Source: CAWCGU01 sp963838095 (lineage in GTDB: Bacteria > Actinomycetota > Thermoleophilia > Solirubrobacterales > 70-9). Taken from it: DNA of 64,000 nucleotides. The translations under genes and the position numbers were made by a program. A model generated the notes under the pieces. The model was given only the letters and a program-made list of their open reading frames with translations. It ran no database searches and was not told the origin of the DNA. This document shows, one piece after another, positions 8,938-17,839 of the stretch; position 1 is the stretch's first letter, and the number at the start of each line of letters is the position of its first letter. The stretch lies in assembly GCA_963838095.1 (NCBI GenBank), contig CAWIPO010000009.1, forward strand, positions 186,001 through 250,000. The letters run 5' to 3'.

Positions 8938-9906
8938 ATGAGAGCGGCGGTGATCTACGAGAACGGCGGCCCGGACGTGCTGCGCTACGAGGAAGTCCCG
9001 GATCCGGAGTGTCCCGAGGGCTGCGTGTTGACCGAAGTCGAGGCGATCAGCATCGAGGGCGGCGATCTCCTTGCCCGCGCGGGCTCGCCGCCGGAGGAGA
9101 CCCCGCACATCGTCGGCTACCTGAGCGCCGGCACGGTCACCGCGGTCGGCCCCGGAGTCGAGAGCCCCGCCGTGGGCGACCGGGTGGTTGCTCTGAACCT
9201 GGCCGGCTCCCATGCGGAGAAGCGGGCCGTGCCCGCGATGATGACCTGGCCGATCCCAGCGGGGCTCGACCCGGCGACAGCCGCCTGCATCCCGGTCGCG
9301 TTCGGCACGGCGCAGGAATGCCTGTTCACGGCCGCGAGCCTCGAATCGGGGCAGACGGTTCTGATCCACGCGGGAGGGGGCGGGGTCGGGATGGCGGCGA
9401 TCCAGCTCGCCAAGCAGGCGGGCGCGACGGTGCTCTCGACCGCCTCGAGCGACGAGAAGCTCGAGCGCCTGAAGCCCATGGGACTGGACCACGGCATCAA
9501 CTACGCCAGCGAGAGCTTCGTCGAGCGTGTGGGCGAGCTGACCGACGGCCGGGGGGCAGACGTGGTGCTCGACTCGATCGGCGGAAAGAATTTGGTCGAC
9601 AGCATCGAGGCGCTGGCGTACCGCGGGACGCTCGTCAGCGTCGGAGCTGCGGGCCGAGCCGGCACCGAGGTCGAGGCGATGTCGCTGTGGACGAAGAACA
9701 ACACGCTGCGCGGGGTGTACCTGGGCGGAGCAATGATCCCCGAGTACCCCCGCATCCACCCGATGATCGGCGACCTGATCGAGCGGGTTGGCCGCGGCGA
9801 GCTGCACGTCGAGATCGACCGCTCGTTCCCGCTCGCGGAAGCCGCAGCCGCGCACGACTATCTGGAGAGTCGGAAGGCCTTCGGGCGTGTGGTGATGGCG
9901 CCGTGA
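8938..9906 (+). CDS. Zinc-type alcohol dehydrogenase/quinone oxidoreductase (MDR superfamily)
   Basis: 322 residues. A GroES-like N-terminal domain (residues 1-120) lacks the structural-zinc cysteine cluster. The Rossmann domain has the NADPH motif HAGGGGVGMAAIQLAKQAGA and the family segment GADVVLDSIGG. This is the QOR/NADPH:quinone reductase branch of medium-chain dehydrogenases, reducing quinones or enones in the cytosol. It stands alone 46 bp after the exporter genes and may be on the same transcript. The physiological substrate is not evident. Confidence 0.87.
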   Translation: MRAAVIYENGGPDVLRYEEVPDPECPEGCVLTEVEAISIEGGDLLARAGSPPEETPHIVGYLSAGTVTAVGPGVESPAVGDRVVALNLAGSHAEKRAVPAMMTWPIPAGLDPATAACIPVAFGTAQECLFTAASLESGQTVLIHAGGGGVGMAAIQLAKQAGATVLSTASSDEKLERLKPMGLDHGINYASESFVERVGELTDGRGADVVLDSIGGKNLVDSIEALAYRGTLVSVGAAGRAGTEVEAMSLWTKNNTLRGVYLGGAMIPEYPRIHPMIGDLIERVGRGELHVEIDRSFPLAEAAAAHDYLESRKAFGRVVMAP

Positions 9907-9925
9907 CCGACGCGCGACTGTCAGG

Positions 9926-10375
9926 TCAGCCGCAGACCGGCCAGTGGCCGGCTCCATCCTGGTGCATGAGCGCGATCGCGACGACGGCCTGGGTGCGGTA
10001 GTTGTAGTCGACCGGATCGCCGCCGGGGCTCTTCGGCGAGTTGGCCCAGGTCGAGCGCATGAATTGGAAGGCGCCGCGGTAGAGACCGCCGCTGCCGATT
10101 GCGTCGGGGTCGCCCCCGGACTCGCACTGGGCAGTGCTGCGCGCCCAGCGCCTGTCGCGGCGAGACGTCTTGTCCCACAACCGCGAGTACTTCGCCTCGC
10201 GGGCGTTGCCTGCGGGCTGCTCCGGCTTGCCGGACGCCGTGGTTGCTACTCCGCCGGAGCCGTTCGCGCCGGCATCGGGTGCGCCGATCGCGAGCACGCA
10301 GAGGACAGCGATCGCCAGCGCGGCAATTCGCGCCAGGCGCGCAGAAATCGGTTGTTCACCGGAGATGGTTCGCAT
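9926..10375 (-). CDS. Secreted transglycosylase-like protein (Rpf family)
   Basis: About 149 residues. Start is ATG 10375, with a GTG directly before it at 10378; GAGGAG lies just upstream. An N-terminal signal peptide (hydrophobic IAALAIAVLCVLAIGAPDAGA) is followed by a short linker and a C-terminal Rpf/transglycosylase domain (AQCESGGDPDAIGSGG, GAFQFMRSTW) with the catalytic Glu in CESG. Resuscitation-promoting factors cleave peptidoglycan and stimulate growth from dormancy. The leader matches a c-di-AMP riboswitch, the typical control element for actinobacterial rpf genes, which strengthens the call. Confidence 0.88.
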   Translation of the reverse strand: MRTISGEQPISARLARIAALAIAVLCVLAIGAPDAGANGSGGVATTASGKPEQPAGNAREAKYSRLWDKTSRRDRRWARSTAQCESGGDPDAIGSGGLYRGAFQFMRSTWANSPKSPGGDPVDYNYRTQAVVAIALMHQDGAGHWPVCG

Positions 10376-10390
10376 CACGTCCGCTCCTCG

Positions 10391-10530
10391 GGCTTACGGG
10401 GTTAGCTGACGGGCTCGCGCGGTGAGAAGCTCTTGCGCTATGCGGCCAGCAGGCCGCAATTCGCCCCAACCAACGTGGGTCCCCCGCCCCCCGCCTATGT
10501 AGGGCGGGGGTTCAGCAGGATTGAGCGCGG
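10391..10530 (-). promoter_or_regulatory. c-di-AMP riboswitch (ydaO/yuaA class)
   Basis: Read on the minus strand, the leader of the Rpf-like gene contains the class hallmarks. These are an early GCTCAATCCTG segment (about 10514-10526), GGTTGGGGCGAAT (about 10462-10474), AGAGCTTCTCACCGCG, and the nearly invariant 3' block CCCGTCAGCTAACCCCGTAAGC ending at 10391. A GC-rich helix lies between the first two. The 3' block ends 13 nt before the start codon, so c-di-AMP binding could act on translation or on transcript elongation. Confidence 0.87.
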
Positions 10531-10586
10531 CATGTTAGCAAACTATTAGCGAAGGGTGAACAGTACATTTGCCCAGGTGGCAATAG

Positions 10587-11369
10587 TCACTTGGACGCAT
10601 CCTTGGGCGAGGGTTCGGACGGCGCCCCGCCGATCAGGTCCTGCCAGCGGCGCACGCGGCGGTTGTGCTTTTCCTCGCGCGCTTCCGCCTCCGCGAGCTT
10701 GGCGCTGCCCTCCTTGTAGCGGCGGCGAGCCCAGGGCGAGCCAGGTCGGGCGAGCCGAATCGCGGCGACGTAGGCGACGATGGGGATGAACATCCCGAGG
10801 ATCGCCGAGGTGATCTTGCCCTTCGCGGCGGCGATCATGCAGATCGCGAGGTTGATGGCGACCGTGATCGCGATCCCCAGTCCCGTGCCGCCTTCGCCCG
10901 TGTCGAGCGGCACCAGGCCGAGGACGAATCCGCCGGCGACGATGGTCGCGATGATCACCGCGTCGACCGAGCGGCGACCCTCCTCCGACCAGTACACGTC
11001 CTCGAGGTAGAGCCACAGGGCGAACTCGTCGAGCGTCAGGCCGGCGCCGACCCCGAAGGCCACTGCCAGCACCTCCAGCCACGGGCTCTCGGGTTGAAGC
11101 GCGAAGGCAAAAAAGCCGGCGAGCAGGAGCAGGATGATCCCGAAGACGAGGTGGTGGACATGAATCCCGCCCCCGGTCGAGATGCTGCCGGGCCACCACG
11201 GCACCTTCGGGCTCCGCATCAGGCGCGTGCTCATGCGGATGAACCCGAACGAGAGCAGCATGCCCGCGAGCAGGAGGAAGCCGGCGCGCTCGCCGTCGTC
11301 GGCGAGGAAGCTGCCGCCGAGGCCCAGGTCGATCTCGCCGAGCGGCATCGGTGCGAGCCTACCTCTCAC
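10587..11369 (-). CDS. Polytopic integral membrane protein of unknown function
   Basis: 260 residues from GTG 11369; ATG 11348 is an alternative start. About six hydrophobic segments lie between residues 28 and 205. The His-rich stretch STGGGIHVHHLVFG and the acidic GLTLDEFALWLYLEDVYW face the membrane region and could bind metal, but no family with known function is recognised. The C-terminal 50 residues are charged (EAEAREEKHNRRVRRW) and probably cytosolic. A stand-alone gene, upstream of the riboswitch region and transcribed in the same direction. Confidence 0.75.
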   Translation of the reverse strand: MRGRLAPMPLGEIDLGLGGSFLADDGERAGFLLLAGMLLSFGFIRMSTRLMRSPKVPWWPGSISTGGGIHVHHLVFGIILLLLAGFFAFALQPESPWLEVLAVAFGVGAGLTLDEFALWLYLEDVYWSEEGRRSVDAVIIATIVAGGFVLGLVPLDTGEGGTGLGIAITVAINLAICMIAAAKGKITSAILGMFIPIVAYVAAIRLARPGSPWARRRYKEGSAKLAEAEAREEKHNRRVRRWQDLIGGAPSEPSPKDASK

Positions 11370-11405
11370 CCGTCCGCACGCGCGGGCTCCGAGACAGGCT
11401 CATAG

Positions 11406-12125
11406 GATCGCCGGATCGAGACCCCGCCCTCGTCACTGGAGCTCGGCCGCGTTCTCGGCGAAGTCGTTCGCCTGTACCGCTCGCGTTTCTGGTTCCTGAT
11501 CGCGGCGGCGCTGATCGTCTTCATCCCAGTCGGGCTGCTCGATTCGCTCGGTTCGATCTCGGAGCTGGAGGAAGACGTCGACGAGTTCGAGGCGGTGGGG
11601 GCGATCGCGGCCGCGTTCGGAATTGCGTTCATATCGCTCCTGGGAGAGGTCGTCTACGCCGGGATCGTCTCGGCGATGGTGATCGGGGATCGCAGGGGCG
11701 TGAGCCACCCCTTGGCGAGCGCGTTGCGATCGCTTCCCTACGCTCGGCTGGTAGGAGCCGACGTTCTGTATGCGTTGGTGATCGTGGGCGGCCTGCTGCT
11801 CCTCGTCGTCCCCGGATTCATCTTCATGGTCTGGTTCGCGCTCGTGGCGCCGATCATCGAGGCCGAAGATCGCCGCATTGTCGATTCCATGCGCAGAAGC
11901 AGGGCCCTGGTGCGTCCCCACTTCTGGCGGGTCGCGGCCGTGGTCGTGCCGCTGGTGTTCCTCTCCGAGGTGCTCTCGGACCTCGTCTTCTCCGGCGCGA
12001 TCCACGCCCTTGGGGAGACGCTCGGCGGCGAGTGGGTGGGATCGCTGCTGGTCGAGCTCCTCACCGCGCCGCTGCTCGCCCTCTTCGTCGTCGTGCTCTT
12101 CCTGGAGCTCCGCTCAGAGTCGTAA
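11406..12125 (+). CDS. Membrane protein of the YesK/GDPD-membrane-domain type (start unclear)
   Basis: The frame is open from 11406 and reads LGRVLGEVVRLYRSRFWFLIAAALIVFIPVGLL before the first canonical start (GTG 11595). That N-terminus is typical of this family of 5-6-helix proteins (an amphipathic 'LY-R--FW' segment followed by a helix), so translation probably begins near 11415-11436 from a rare codon or one altered by a small error. The hydrophobic helices continue with LLVVPGFIFMVWFALVAPIIEAED. A related but longer paralogue is encoded at 55837-56781. Function unknown. Confidence 0.62.
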   Translation, partial: DRRIETPPSSLELGRVLGEVVRLYRSRFWFLIAAALIVFIPVGLLDSLGSISELEEDVDEFEAVGAIAAAFGIAFISLLGEVVYAGIVSAMVIGDRRGVSHPLASALRSLPYARLVGADVLYALVIVGGLLLLVVPGFIFMVWFALVAPIIEAEDRRIVDSMRRSRALVRPHFWRVAAVVVPLVFLSEVLSDLVFSGAIHALGETLGGEWVGSLLVELLTAPLLALFVVVLFLELRSES

Positions 12126-12202
12126 GGGCCACCGGGATTGCGATCACGCCTTCGGCATGGGAAGGTTGTGGGACCAGCAAGCCCCTAAATCGGAGGAGAC
12201 AG

Positions 12203-12415
12203 ATGGCAGACAGCGTTTACCGGGTCACCGAAGTGATCGGCGTCAGCTCGGACTCATGGGAGAAGGCGGCGCAGAACGCCGTCGAGACAGCGGGCCAGTC
12301 CGTGCGTGAGTTGCGGATCGCCGAGGTCCTGCGCCAGGACGTGACGATCGAGGACGGAAAGGTCTCCGGATACCGGATCCGTCTCGCGATCTCATTCAAG
12401 TACGACAAGGAGTAG
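12203..12415 (+). CDS. Dodecin family flavin-binding protein
   Basis: 70 residues starting MADSVYRVTEVIGVSSDSWEKAAQNAV and ending with YRIRLAISFKYDKE, a full-length match to dodecin, which forms a hollow dodecamer storing or quenching FMN, riboflavin or CoA. The start has a strong GGAGGAG site 5-6 nt upstream (12192-12198). Single-gene unit. Confidence 0.9.
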   Translation: MADSVYRVTEVIGVSSDSWEKAAQNAVETAGQSVRELRIAEVLRQDVTIEDGKVSGYRIRLAISFKYDKE

Positions 12416-12477
12416 TCCAGCGGGCTCGCGAGGGCGGTGCGTAGCGGCGCCCTCGCGCAAGCCCGGCTCGCCCGGCG

Positions 12478-14706
12478 CTACGGCGGGAAGTCCCCCTCCC
12501 CCCACGGGCCCGGAGTGCGACCGCCGCCTACGCCCATGTTCGGCGGCCATCGCAGCCGCTTCAGCTCTCCCACCTTCACCGTCGCCGGCACCGAGCGGTT
12601 GCCGGCGCGGTCGGTGAGGCTGAGCACGCGGATCCGGTCTCCCTCGTCGACGGATCGGGGCGCGTTCGCCACCCAGCCGCCGTCGGCGGCGCTGTAGCGG
12701 GCGCGAACCGTCTGCCCTGCCACCCGCAGCAAGGCGCGACCGCCGCGCGGGAACTGCGGGCGCCAGATCACCGAGGCGGTTGGGTCGGGTGCCGGGTTCT
12801 GGGCGCGGACGACGAGCCGCTCCCTGTCTCCCCGGCCAATGAGCAGGACGCCGAGCACCCTGAGCTCGCGTGAGCGACCGATGCGGAAACGGTTAGTCAC
12901 CAGTTCGTAGCTCCCGGAGTGGACTCGCAGCCTGTAGCGGCCGAGCGGCATCCCCGGGGCGAGCTCGTAGCGGGCGGTGTAGAGGCCGTCTCGCTCGCGC
13001 CACATGAAAGCGATCCCGAGATCTGAGTCCTGCGCACGCCAAGCCCCCCGGACGCGGCGCTCCAGGACGATGAACGGTTCGCCGAGCGGGCGGTCGACGC
13101 CGTCGGCAGCTCCCTGCCAGGCGATCTCGAACGTGCTCATCCGTCGCAGGTGGCGCGGCGGGCCGCTGACCAGCTCGCCGTCGACGCCGCCATCTCCGAC
13201 CGCTGGCTCGCCGGCCTCCGTGGAACCGAGCGCCGGCGGTTGGGAGGGAGCGGGGGAGGGCTGGCTCGACGACAGCGTCGCGGTGAGCTCGGCGAACACG
13301 TCCAGCGCCAGCAGCGACGTCGCCGTCCCGTAGACCGTGTGACCGCCCTCGTAATGCTGCATCTCGTATTCCTCGGGGGTCGTGAAGTAGCCCATGTAGT
13401 CGTTGGAGAGGCCGACGACGAAGGGGTCGGTGACGCCCGGCGGAAGCTGTGGCCGCACCACCCGCTGGAAGCGCCGCGCCATCTCCACGCTCGGCTCACC
13501 CGGCGCGCCGAGCAGCAGTCGGTCGCCGATCTGGATCACGTGGAACTCGGGGTTGGTCTCGTGGACGAGACCGGGCGCGGCGATGATCTTGCGCCCGTGG
13601 ACGGGGTCGGCGAGCGCGGCGGGGAGCCGGCGCCCCTCGGTGGAGGCCGGCTCGTGGAAGATCGAGGCGCCGTCCTCGGACCCGCCGAGGAACGGGAGTC
13701 CCCACACAGGCTCGGAGCTGACGCGCATGCCGGGAGCAACCTCCTGGCCGCAGTAGCAGGCGCGCGTCCAGCGCACGCCCACCGGCACCTGGCCGGAGAG
13801 GCTGCTGCCCGCCTCGTTCCAGGCCAGCTGCGCTTGGCGGGCGACGCGGCGCCCGTGGTGGTCGATCAGCGCCAGCGCGTTGAAGGAGTTGAAGCGGGGC
13901 ATCAGGTCTCCCGAGGCCCCGTTGGAGTACAGGGAGACGAACCCCGGCGACGCGATCCGGTCGCGCATGTGCTCGGTGGTGGTGCCGGCCAGGTCGGCGT
14001 CCCAGACGTTGACCGCCGGCGTGGTGGTGGTCAGGTGGACCGGGAAGTTGAGCCAGGCGGCGAGCGGGGTGCCGTCGGTTCGCTCCACGCGCAAGACCCG
14101 CAGGGTGGTGTCGCGCATGTGGTCGGCCCCTTTTGGATCGTCCGTGGGCCTGCCCTGCCCGTAGGCCAGATCCATCCCGTGGTTGGCGAGGTGAGCCTCG
14201 ACCGAGCGGTTCCGGCTCACGTCGGTCACCTCGGCGCTTCCCCATCCGGCGCGCACCGGGACGCGGGCTTCGTGTGCGCGGCGAATCGCCAGCGCCAGCT
14301 GCTCCAGCTGCCAGTCGGCCAGCTCAGTCGGCCCTGAGTGGGTGTGCGTGCCCGTGTAGAGGACGGTCTCGTGCGTGAAGCCGAGGTCGCTGACTCTGGC
14401 GACCACCGAGTCTTTGTCGAGCGCGAAGCCGAGATCGGTTGCCAGTAGGGCGACCTCGGTGTTGCCGTCGTCGAGCACAAGGACGCGGCCGGTGAGCCGG
14501 GTATGGACGCCGACAACGGAGATGTCCGGGCGCACGTAGCCGAGCGTGCCCGCCCCGTTCGGCGGCGTGATGTCGACCTCGGCGACCCCGGCACGCAGCT
14601 GGGCAGCGCTCGCGGCGCCGGGGTTGAGCGCGAGCGCGAGCGCGACGGCGACCAGCGCCCCGCCGAAAGCGCGCCATCTTGCGGGCGATTCCGCAGCCGA
14701 CCCCAC
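12478..14706 (-). CDS. Secreted neutral/alkaline ceramidase-like hydrolase
   Basis: 742 residues. A signal peptide at residues 1-35 (hydrophobic GALVAVALALALNPGAASA) is followed by the neutral ceramidase catalytic domain. Its motifs are AGVAEVDITPPNG, the zinc-site TGTHTHSGPTE, and FPVHLTTTTP, with the nucleophile-loop-like segment NGASGDLMPRFNS further on. The family hydrolyses the N-acyl bond of ceramides; the C-terminal 200 residues resemble the beta-sandwich domain found in family members. It acts outside the cell and may release fatty acids from eukaryotic or environmental sphingolipids. Transcribed alone; the gene ends 62 bp from the dodecin stop (convergent). Confidence 0.85.
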   Translation of the reverse strand: MGSAAESPARWRAFGGALVAVALALALNPGAASAAQLRAGVAEVDITPPNGAGTLGYVRPDISVVGVHTRLTGRVLVLDDGNTEVALLATDLGFALDKDSVVARVSDLGFTHETVLYTGTHTHSGPTELADWQLEQLALAIRRAHEARVPVRAGWGSAEVTDVSRNRSVEAHLANHGMDLAYGQGRPTDDPKGADHMRDTTLRVLRVERTDGTPLAAWLNFPVHLTTTTPAVNVWDADLAGTTTEHMRDRIASPGFVSLYSNGASGDLMPRFNSFNALALIDHHGRRVARQAQLAWNEAGSSLSGQVPVGVRWTRACYCGQEVAPGMRVSSEPVWGLPFLGGSEDGASIFHEPASTEGRRLPAALADPVHGRKIIAAPGLVHETNPEFHVIQIGDRLLLGAPGEPSVEMARRFQRVVRPQLPPGVTDPFVVGLSNDYMGYFTTPEEYEMQHYEGGHTVYGTATSLLALDVFAELTATLSSSQPSPAPSQPPALGSTEAGEPAVGDGGVDGELVSGPPRHLRRMSTFEIAWQGAADGVDRPLGEPFIVLERRVRGAWRAQDSDLGIAFMWRERDGLYTARYELAPGMPLGRYRLRVHSGSYELVTNRFRIGRSRELRVLGVLLIGRGDRERLVVRAQNPAPDPTASVIWRPQFPRGGRALLRVAGQTVRARYSAADGGWVANAPRSVDEGDRIRVLSLTDRAGNRSVPATVKVGELKRLRWPPNMGVGGGRTPGPWGEGDFPP

Positions 14707-14770
14707 GAGCCGGAAAATCTAGCTGCAGCCGGCCGGGCGCGCGCCGGGCGACGGCGTTAACGTCCCCGGC

Positions 14771-15270
14771 GTGAGGGATCGGTTCGGCCTCAACGAGCGA
14801 CTGTTCGCGCTGTGGTACCCGTGGGTGTGTGGGCTCTCCGAGAACGCGGGCCAGCGCGAGATACGGCGGGATTTGATCGCGCATGCCGAGGGCCGGGCGC
14901 TCGAGATCGGTGCCGGGAACGGATAGCTTCGACACCGTCGTCGCGACCTACGTGCTCTGTTCGGTGTCCGATACCGATCGCGCGCTCGCGGAGGTGGCGC
15001 GAGTCCTGAAGCCCAGCGGCCACTACATATATCTGGAGCACGTGCACGCGGGCGAGGGGACGCTCCTCGGACGCTTCCAGGACCTGATCGAGGTACCGCA
15101 CCGGTACATCGCCGCCGGCTGCCACCCCAACCGCCGCACCGAGAAGCTGCTCGAGGCTTCGCCACTCGTAGTGGAGCGGCTCGAGCACGGGAGGATGCCG
15201 CGAGCGGCTCCGTCGGTGCGGCCGACCATCAGAGGCACCGCGCGACCGTCGGCCGCAGCGCCTAGCCGGC
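14771..15270 (+). pseudogene. Class I SAM-dependent methyltransferase, internal deletion
   Basis: The start GTG 14771 reads an N-terminus ending LEIGAGNG, the SAM-binding motif I, and stops at TAG 14924-14926. The next frame resumes from 14925 with SFDTVVATYVLCSVSDTDRALAEVARVLKPSGHYIYLEHV, which is motif IV onward, to GRMPRAAPSVRPTIRGTA. In the intact family about 45-55 residues separate these two motifs, so roughly 150 bp have been lost at 14922-14927 and the frame is broken. The protein cannot bind SAM normally. The original reading frame's end is not marked by an in-frame stop close by, so the right boundary is approximate. Confidence 0.82.
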
Positions 15271-15516
15271 CTAGACCGTCTGCGCCGGCTCGTCCAGCGG
15301 GTCGTCGCTCGCCGGTGAGCCGCCTCGCGCCGCGTCGTCCTCGGCCCTTTGCGACGCCTCGTTCATCTCGAAGACGTCGGTGGCGAACTCGCCTACCTCC
15401 TTCGTGACGTCGCGAACGGCCTCGGCGATGATCCCGGCGATCCGGCCGGCATGGTTCGCGGCCGACTCGATCGCGACCTGCACGGTGTCCTTGCGGCTCT
15501 CCGCCTTGCTCACCAT
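15271..15516 (-). CDS. Small hypothetical protein
   Basis: 81 residues, mostly helical, with a lysine-rich N-terminus (MVSKAESRKDTVQVAIESAAN), a central alanine/isoleucine amphipathic stretch and an acidic tail (AEDDAARGGSPASDDPLDEPA). No recognised family. It lies 14 bp downstream of the desaturase gene in the same direction and is probably the last gene of the desaturase/reductase operon, which is the only hint about its role. Confidence 0.55.
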   Translation of the reverse strand: MVSKAESRKDTVQVAIESAANHAGRIAGIIAEAVRDVTKEVGEFATDVFEMNEASQRAEDDAARGGSPASDDPLDEPAQTV

Positions 15517-15530
15517 TGCCGCCGCGCAGC

Positions 15531-16679
15531 TTACGCCGCCAGCGCGGGCGCAGGCTCAGCGATTTCCTTGGCGGGCTCCTCGAAGGGGTCGTCGTCGGGT
15601 CGCCCGCGCTTGCCGTCAGGCAGCGCGAGCCTGACGATCTTGCGCACCACGCTGCCGAACTGCTTGCCCAGCGGGCCGGTGTTGTATGGGAGCCCGTAGC
15701 GCTCGCAGGCCTCGCGCACCTCGACCGAGATCTCGGCGTAGCGGTGCGCCGGGATGTCGGGGAACAGGTGGTGCTCGATCTGGTGGCTGAGGTTCCCCGA
15801 CATGACGTGGAACAGCTTCCCACCGGTGAGGTTGGCCGAGCCGAGCAACTGGCGGTAGTACCACTGGCCCTTGGTCTCGTTCTCGGTCTCCTCCTCGGTG
15901 AACTCCTCCGTGCCGTCGGGGAAGTGGCCGCAGAAGATGATCGTGAACGACCACAGGTTGCGGGCCAGGTTCGCCGTCCCGTTCCCGGCGACGACCAGCG
16001 GCGCCGACGGACCCGAGAGCAGCGGGAAGAGCACGTAGTCCTTCAGCGTCTGCCGCCGGACCTTCTTCCAGATTCCCTTCAGCACGTCGCGCTTCTCCGA
16101 CAAGGTGGTCTCACCAGCCGTGATCCGCTCCATCTCGACGTCGTGCAGGGCTACCCCGTACTGGAAGAAGGTCGCCAGCAGCGTTGCGTATACCGGGTTG
16201 CCGAGGTAGTACGGATGCCACGGCTGGTCCTCGGACATGCGCAGGATCCCGTAGCCGATGTCACGGTCCTTGCCGAGGATGTTGGTGTGCGTGTGGTGCA
16301 TGTAGTTGTGGGAGTGGCGCCACTGATCGCCGGGGCAGGCGGTGTCCCACTCGAAGCGCTTGGAGTTCAGCGCCGGGTCACCGGTCCAGTCGTACTGGCC
16401 GTGCATGACGTTGTGCCCGATCTCCATGTTGTCGAGGATCTTCGACACCGACAGCGCGGCGGTGCCCGCGAGCCATGCCGGGGGCAGGAAGCTGAGGAAC
16501 AGCAGCCCGCGGCCGCTCACCTCGAGCGCACGCTGGGCGCGGATCACCTTGCGGATGTATTCGGTGTCGCGCTCGCCGAGGTCGGCGACGACCCGCTTGC
16601 GGATCGCGTCCATCTCCTCGCCGAACGCCTCGATCTGCTCCGGTGTGAGCTTGGGGTGGGTGTCCTTCGTTTCAGTCAT
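15531..16679 (-). CDS. Membrane fatty-acid (acyl-CoA) desaturase, DesA3-like
   Basis: 382 residues from ATG 16679, preceded by GAGGAGAG. Three histidine boxes bind the diiron centre: HNVMH, HSHNYMHH and HQIEHH. An HTHTN segment and several hydrophobic stretches mark a polytopic membrane enzyme. The nearest type is the mycobacterial stearoyl-CoA delta-9 desaturase, which receives electrons from a dedicated flavin/2Fe-2S oxidoreductase; that partner is encoded immediately upstream. Likely introduces a double bond into acyl-CoA to adjust membrane fluidity. Regiospecificity is inferred, not shown. Confidence 0.9.
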   Translation of the reverse strand: MTETKDTHPKLTPEQIEAFGEEMDAIRKRVVADLGERDTEYIRKVIRAQRALEVSGRGLLFLSFLPPAWLAGTAALSVSKILDNMEIGHNVMHGQYDWTGDPALNSKRFEWDTACPGDQWRHSHNYMHHTHTNILGKDRDIGYGILRMSEDQPWHPYYLGNPVYATLLATFFQYGVALHDVEMERITAGETTLSEKRDVLKGIWKKVRRQTLKDYVLFPLLSGPSAPLVVAGNGTANLARNLWSFTIIFCGHFPDGTEEFTEEETENETKGQWYYRQLLGSANLTGGKLFHVMSGNLSHQIEHHLFPDIPAHRYAEISVEVREACERYGLPYNTGPLGKQFGSVVRKIVRLALPDGKRGRPDDDPFEEPAKEIAEPAPALAA

Positions 16680-16708
16680 CTGGATCTCTCCTCGTTTGGT
16701 GTCTGTTC

Positions 16709-17824
16709 TCAAAGCTCGATCTCGACGTCGCCGACCGGGACCGAGATGCAGATCTGCACGTCCTCGTCGGCGACCGAGACGATCTCGCCGGTGTTTGCGT
16801 TTCGGACGCTGCCCGAGACCATCCGGCAGCTGCAGCTGTGGCAGATGCCCATTCGGCAGCCCGACTCGGGGGTGAGCCCGGCCGCCTCGGCCTGCTCGAG
16901 CAGCGACGCGCCGCTGTTCTCGGCCTCGACGTCGCTGCGCGCGAAGCGAATCTGCCCCTCGGCCTCGCCGAGCACGATGCTCGGCGCCGGGGGCACGAAA
17001 TGCTCGACGTGCAGCCGCGCGTCGAGATCGTCGTCGGCCCAACGCGAGCGCACCGCCTCGATCAGCGCCGGAGGGCCGCAGACGAAAGTCTCGGCCTCGG
17101 CGTAATCGGGGTCGGCAGCAAGCAGATGCTCGGCGCTGAAGTACCCCTCCAGCTCGCCGCCGGGCTCGCGCGTGTAGGCGCGCGCCAGGCGCAGGTTCGG
17201 GTGCCGCAGCGCCAGGGCGCGCAGGGCCGTGTCGTAGATCGCCTCGCGCTCAGACGGCGCGTAGTGCAGAAGCGTGATCGGCCGCTCGTGGCCCTCGTCG
17301 CAGAGCGTCCTCGCCATCGAGATCAGCGGCGTGATGCCGCTGCCGCCGGCGATCAAAAGCAGCCGCTCGGGGCGGGCGTCGGGAAGCGCGAAGTCGCCGT
17401 CGGCCTGCGAGAGGCCGAGCACCATCCCGCGCCCGGCGCGCTCGTTCAGGAACCGGGAAACCCTGCCCTCGGGATGGGCGCGGACCGTCAGCTCGAGGTT
17501 GCGCCCGGCGTGAGCGGAGGAGGCCGGCGAATAGCAGCGCCGGTGCTGGACGCCATCGATCTCGACGGCGACGTTGACGAACTGCCCGGCGCGGAAGCCG
17601 CGCCAGGCGGAGTTGGTGCGAAGCGAGAGCGTCACCGCTCCCGGGGTCGAGCGCCGGGCCTCGGTGACCTCGGCGCGAACATCCGAAAGCGACCACGACG
17701 GGCGCACCAGCTCCAGGTAGCGGTCGACGGGGTGCGGGGTCGTCAGCGCCCCGAGCAGCGAGGAGCCCAGACGGCGTCCAAGGCGGCGGGGCGGGCGGGC
17801 GGGTGTCTTCGTGGTGGTCGGCAA
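16709..17824 (-). CDS. Ferredoxin-type oxidoreductase (FAD/NAD(P)H plus 2Fe-2S), desaturase partner
   Basis: 371 residues from TTG 17824, chosen because AAAGGAGAG precedes it at proper spacing; an upstream GTG at 17854 has no such site. The FAD-binding beta-barrel has RCYSPASS. The NAD(P) domain has LLLIAGGSGITPLISM and ends with FVCGPPALI. A C-terminal plant-type 2Fe-2S domain has cysteines in CRMGICHSCSC and a later DVQICISVP. This is the Rv3230c-like electron donor for DesA3-type desaturases. It is 29 bp upstream of the desaturase, in one operon under the divergent TetR regulator. Confidence 0.9.
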   Translation of the reverse strand: MPTTTKTPARPPRRLGRRLGSSLLGALTTPHPVDRYLELVRPSWSLSDVRAEVTEARRSTPGAVTLSLRTNSAWRGFRAGQFVNVAVEIDGVQHRRCYSPASSAHAGRNLELTVRAHPEGRVSRFLNERAGRGMVLGLSQADGDFALPDARPERLLLIAGGSGITPLISMARTLCDEGHERPITLLHYAPSEREAIYDTALRALALRHPNLRLARAYTREPGGELEGYFSAEHLLAADPDYAEAETFVCGPPALIEAVRSRWADDDLDARLHVEHFVPPAPSIVLGEAEGQIRFARSDVEAENSGASLLEQAEAAGLTPESGCRMGICHSCSCRMVSGSVRNANTGEIVSVADEDVQICISVPVGDVEIEL

Positions 17825-17839
17825 GGTCTCTCCTTTCAG

